A stretch of DNA of 64,000 nucleotides from Cryptomeria japonica (lineage: Eukaryota > Streptophyta > Pinopsida > Cupressales > Cupressaceae), in the NCBI RefSeq assembly GCF_030272615.1, contig NC_081407.1, positions 144,836,897-144,900,896 on the forward strand, given 5' to 3'. The notes beneath the pieces were generated by a model. The model ran no database searches and was not told the DNA's origin. It was given only the letters and a program-made list of their open reading frames with translations. The position numbers and the translations under genes were made by a program. Shown piece after piece: positions 59,936-64,000 of the stretch (within the stretch, counting starts at the first letter, position 1; each line of letters begins with the position of its first letter).

Positions 59936-61334
59936 CTAAGCAGAAAACAGAAAACAAACTATTCTAAAACAGGAAACAAAACCTAAACTAGCTATGTACA
60001 AGAAGAGAACTGACTGTACAAAATGCAGATTGTATGTATACCTTCCCGACCTGGGGTGATTTCTCAGTACGTGCAGCAGTATGAGGGCAATAGGAATAGT
60101 TCTCAGTCTGGCTTGTTTGTCTTTATATTCTGAAAAGAAAATTTTCAGTTGGCCACTCTCGATTTTAACCAGGGCATTGGGCAAAATTATCAGTTGTGGA
60201 AGTTCGTTGGGTCCGTGGTCAATCCATTTATAGGTTGTTTTCCTAGAATATTCAAAATCAAATTGTAAATTTTCAGAATTAACAACAGGAGGGAAAGAAA
60301 CAACCTGTCTAGTTTCTGAGTCATACGAGGTGTCAGGTGGCGGGAGATCTTTAGCAGCTGTATCAGGAAGTCGCAACTGGTGGTGCAACATCCCGCTTGC
60401 GTCCGGTGTATGCAAATCAACATCGAATTCTTCAACAGTTTGCACAGGCTGAAAATTGATCTCGAAACCGAACTCAGACTCGGGAAAGAGGGGTGCATCA
60501 TCTATCGGTGTATCTTCAGATTGTATGAAAAATGCAGCTTTATGCACTTCTATCAGCACATCTCCAAACATCAGGGACTCTTTGATTGATTGGTCTTTAA
60601 AAATGTCCTTGACGGACTCTTGGACTCCATCATCCATTGGTGGCGCTGCTGCAAACTACTCTTCAGCTTGGGGCTTCTCTACGGAGCTCCCTTGATTATC
60701 ATCTTCTGAAACATCTTCCTCAGGTGCAGGGACATCACTATCATTCTTGGTCACATCTTCTTTTGGCACAAGGATAGAAAAATCATTCGCTGCCATAGTT
60801 TGATTGACTGGTTCATCCTGGTCAGCATTGGGCAATTCCATCCTTTCATCATCGGGGAATGCGGCGCTGCATTGATTTTGCATCCGTCTATACTCGTGTG
60901 CAGCAAGGTAGGCACTCCACACTTTGCTGGTGATGGATTCTTTTGGCTCCTCTAGCAGTCCAAATTGGGCTCTAACTTGATTGATTGCCTCCATGCATAG
61001 CGAGTAGGTGAATTCTGAGTGTGGGGTGCGATGAATCCTGTACTACCAAGGTGACAACACGCTCTCCAAGCATAACTCTTCTTCGAGACCAAACTGGTTC
61101 TCAATCCAGTCCTTAAATCTTGTAAACTCATCAGTGCTGGATAGAGGACTGGGGATATTCGACCGTGCTAGCTCCTCCGGTTTGGGGATATCCCAGAAAA
61201 ATGTCTACCCCTGAAACTAACTCGACCCTTGACAAAAATGTCAAGCAGTTCAACTCATCGTGCTCCGTCGTAACATGAATTCTATAATGACCTGTAGATG
61301 CGAATTCAGACAGCTGCGTGGGATATAGCTGCAA
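59936..61334 (-). pseudogene. Antisense open frame of unknown function inside the LTR-like pair
   Basis: On the minus strand the frame reads TDEFTRFKDWIENQFGLEEE, LCLESVLSPW (stop), HSEFTYSLCMEAINQVRAQF, WSAYLAAHEYRRMQNQ, an acidic stretch, a stop at about 60656, and then 233 more open codons (GVQESVKDIFKDQSIKESL, EFGFEINFQPVQ, PNELPQLIILPNALVKIESG). The pieces from about 61120 to 59936 share one phase and have two stops. An upstream frame (61334-61131, MQLYPTQLSEFASTGHYRIH) is in another phase. It is rich in Glu/Asp with no membrane segment except perhaps the last 60 residues. I do not recognise the protein. It runs opposite to the presumed LTR direction. Confidence 0.45.
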
Positions 61335-61890
61335 ACTTAGCCTTTGCTGGATCTAGAAAATTTCGAACTGCGAACAATCTTCATGAAGCGGCTGACCATA
61401 CATATTGACTCATAATTTTTTTGGTATTTTCAGATTTTCAGATTTTTTTGGGCTTTTCTGGTTTAACAGGGATCTTGTATATCCCAAATATAGCATTTAA
61501 ATTGGCTCTATGTACCGACTTGCTACAAGGAACTTGACAGGGGCCCTTCCTTCTAGTGCCAATTCTATTGAGTGCGGAGGAGGGTAAAAAGCTATAAGGT
61601 TACTCACAAATATAGATTGATATGATCTGGGTTTAGCTGTTTAGACATTAATCATACCAGCCCTCCTTCTAGCGTCAATTCTGCTGACGTGTCTAAAGTC
61701 ACATCGCTGCAACTCTATCCGGCCAACGTAGAATAGAATGATCTCGCTGAGTATCCTATCCTCTCTTGTGTAAGGAAGCCCTAATGTTGTTTTTAATTGA
61801 TCCAAGGGGACAACCTCAAGGTTCTAAATGTCAGTTCTTGACTGCGGGATAACTTAGTGACTGATGTGTTTTGCTGGGAGCACAAGGGGA
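61335..61890. other. Internal non-coding region with a possible polypurine tract
   Basis: Contains two related phrases, CCTTCCTTCTAGTGCCAATT at about 61549 and CCCTCCTTCTAGCGTCAATT at about 61662. GGGAGCACAAGGGGA at about 61878-61892 could be a plus-strand polypurine tract before the right LTR-like segment. Confidence 0.35.
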
Positions 61891-61892
61891 CT

Positions 61893-64000
61893 TACGATTA
61901 GCAACACGCTGGTTTGCTGCGATTCTCAGACTGCGAAATAAAATCAAAAGGGAAGGGTTTAGGAAACCTAAAATTAACAAGACTGGTATGCGGGTAGACG
62001 GATTCAACATAACCAATCCCTGCTTGGCCAGAATGGCTCACAACCTCACAGGAACGGTGCAATCTTCAAAGGGACTTGGAAGATTTTCAGATTGCAAATG
62101 CATGGCTAAGCACCCAATTCTGGTGCAGCTTAGATAGACACCTGCAATTGAACTAAGCACGATTCAAAGGCTTAGGTTAACCATACAAAAGAACATACAA
62201 TCAGTATATCCTCAATGGTATGAGCTTGAATCCATCAAATACCTGCACACCCAAAAGAAAGATCTATCTAAAATGCTGAAAGAAACCATGCAAATAGAAG
62301 AAAACAAAGACAATAAACACCATTCTTCAATGTTCATATATTTGCTTCAGCTGCCATTACAACAATTTCTGTAGCATCTCTATGCTACTGCTAAAATTTA
62401 GCCTTCTACATTCTAGCCTATTCTAACTGCCTAAAAATCTAATTATATTCTAACAGTCTAACTTGGGTCTAACTATCTAACAATCTCTACCTTTATAGAA
62501 TTTACAATATGAATCAATGGGCAGGATTGGTTGCATCCAAGGGCTGCAATCTACCTTCCAGAAGTTGACAGCTTTAACCCATGCCCACTCAATTTTCAGT
62601 TATCTACCCAACCACCATCTCAACTGCCTACAACTGTTTGGCTTCAATTTGGGTCTATCTAGTAGTTGGACATAACTGACCTGTGTCACCTTTGTTTTTA
62701 AAATATCTTGAGTGGGGCCCATAGGCAGTTTTACATTAAAGCAATTTCAGTTTTTTAAAACTGAATTTCTGGAATTAAATCGAGCAGTGCATTTCTCAAG
62801 AATGTATAGACTTGGTAACATTCTATGTTCTTTGTCTTTTGGTATTGGTGGTGGACTTCAACTCGTTGTCCAGGTGGTTCAGTAGCACGCTTCCCAATGC
62901 TTGGTTCTAATCTTGCGCTCTGCATCTTCTTCTCCAGCCTTAATTGCGATCAAGGCTCCTTGATGTTTCAGGCTTTCGCCTGGTTCTTCCGGACGATGCC
63001 TTCGACCTGTGAACAATCAATTTCACTTTAATAAATCAATTTGAAAAATTAATTAAATTAATTTAACTAACATAAAATTTTTAACATCTGGCTTCATCTT
63101 ATTGAAGTTCGGGCTTGAGAAGCTCTTTGTGAGATGTATCTTTTAAATGTTTTTTGCCTTCTCTTTTGGATTTCGGGAGTTTTACCTCACATTTTGGCCT
63201 TTTGAGCCGATTTGTAGGCTTGAAGCGGTTTTCGGCCTGAAGAAGGTTTTGGCGAACTTCTTTCATTTTCGTCCAAATGTCCTTTACGCGACTTTGGGCT
63301 AACTGAGGATTTTTTAGCGTGACTTGGCTTTCTATCATTCTCAGTATAATAGGTGTTTGGCATGAATTTGGACTTTAGCCATAAGTTTTCCGCTAAAAGA
63401 TGATTTTCGGCTCAATAGCTTAAAATGCGAACTTAGGCTTTGAACTTTTCGCCCTGGATGAAGTCTTTGGGCGACTGTGAGTGATGCCATCTTCGGCCTA
63501 TTGACTCATTTCTGCGACAGTTTCTTTTATACTATTTTCGGGTTAGGAATTCGCATTTGTGTAGAATGCGCGATTTTATTTTACTGCCCCCCCATTATAA
63601 AATTTGGGCTATTAGACTATTTGGTGAGCCTTGACGTATTTCGGCTCACAAAGCTCTTTTGTGAACTCGAACTCACACTTCGGCCTGGGAGGCCGATTTT
63701 GAAATTATCTCCTTACCATTTCAAGCTAGTAGGCCGAATTGTGGACTTGGAATTTTTGGCTCTGAAGAAGATTTTGAGAGTTTTAAGCCCTTTTCACATT
63801 TTCGGCTTATGAGCTGATTTTGCCTTTAAGTGAAATATCGGGTTTAACGTTTCATTTGCAAACTCGAACTTCTTATTATTTTCGGCATTGTTGGTCTTTT
63901 TGCACGATTTGTCTCCTTATTTTCGGCCTAGGAGAAGATGGCGCGATTTTGAATGATTTCGGCCTCCAAGGAGATTGCACAATTTGAACTCTCAACCCAT
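61893..64000 (+). mobile_element. LTR-like segment, right (runs off the window)
   Basis: It begins after the candidate polypurine tract. The part at 62040-62540 resembles 57090-57560. The distal part from about 63100 is full of TTCGGCCT words. No coding frame is convincing. The second end and any target duplication are outside the window. Confidence 0.35.
63105..64000. repeat. Degenerate TTCGGCCT / GGCCGA repeat cluster
   Basis: TTTTCGGCCT or TTCGGCTT followed within about 5-15 bases by GAGAAG, GGAGGCCGA or GAGCTGA recurs at least eight times. Clear cases are near 63225, 63492, 63678, 63800, 63924 and 63957. Several copies form short stems (TCGGCCTGGGAGGCCGA is a perfect one). Confidence 0.65.

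Overview
This is a plant nuclear DNA window made almost entirely of nested and decayed transposable elements; I found no convincing intact host gene. Ty1/Copia, Ty3/Gypsy, L1-type LINE, Helitron-type, hAT and tRNA-derived SINE sequences are all present, with a 2 kb degenerate array of the plant telomere motif CCCTAAA. Very low gene density, old mutated elements, long AT-rich spacers and a large interstitial telomere-like array suggest a large seed-plant genome, most likely a gymnosperm. That assignment is an inference.

Layout. 1-1179: probable LTR fragment inserted in a Gypsy gag. 1175-5866: Gypsy-type element on the minus strand (gag, long leader carrying higher-order ~20 bp repeats, primer-binding site, 777 bp LTR). 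It sits inside the RNase H of a Copia element whose 3' end and LTR run to 7972. 7986-11388: 5'-truncated LINE on the plus strand, split by a solo LTR (8517-9750) with a perfect CTAAG target duplication. 11390-13490: degenerate telomere-like array touching the LINE 3' end. 13.5-20.7 kb: AT-rich spacer holding a SINE, a MITE-like repeat and pyrimidine- and purine-rich low-complexity tracts.

20.76-44.35 kb is the most informative part. A second LINE (minus strand) is split into a 5' piece (44350-43575) and a 3' piece (21245-20760) by about 22.3 kb of other DNA. That insert carries, on the minus strand, an RPA70-like gene (35206-33313) followed by the N-terminal half of a Helitron Rep/helicase gene (31560-30384). 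The Rep gene is itself split by a nearly full-length Copia element (23744-30383) and resumes at about 23700-23556. The left end of the insert has a hairpin followed by CTAG, as expected of a Helitron 3' end. The right part (37-43.5 kb) holds inverted and tandem repeats, microsatellites and an almost perfect palindrome.

44.35-64 kb: spacer with one weak exon candidate, a second MITE-like copy, decayed retroelement pieces, a second SINE with a perfect 18 bp target duplication, a broken hAT transposase gene (minus), and at the right end two related LTR-like segments flanking an antisense open frame of unknown function.

The genes do not form a working pathway. Each is a self-replication gene of a mobile element, and nearly all carry stops, frameshifts or truncations. 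The value of the window is the readable order of insertions: LINE, then Helitron-like insert, then Copia; and Copia, then Gypsy, then another LTR element.
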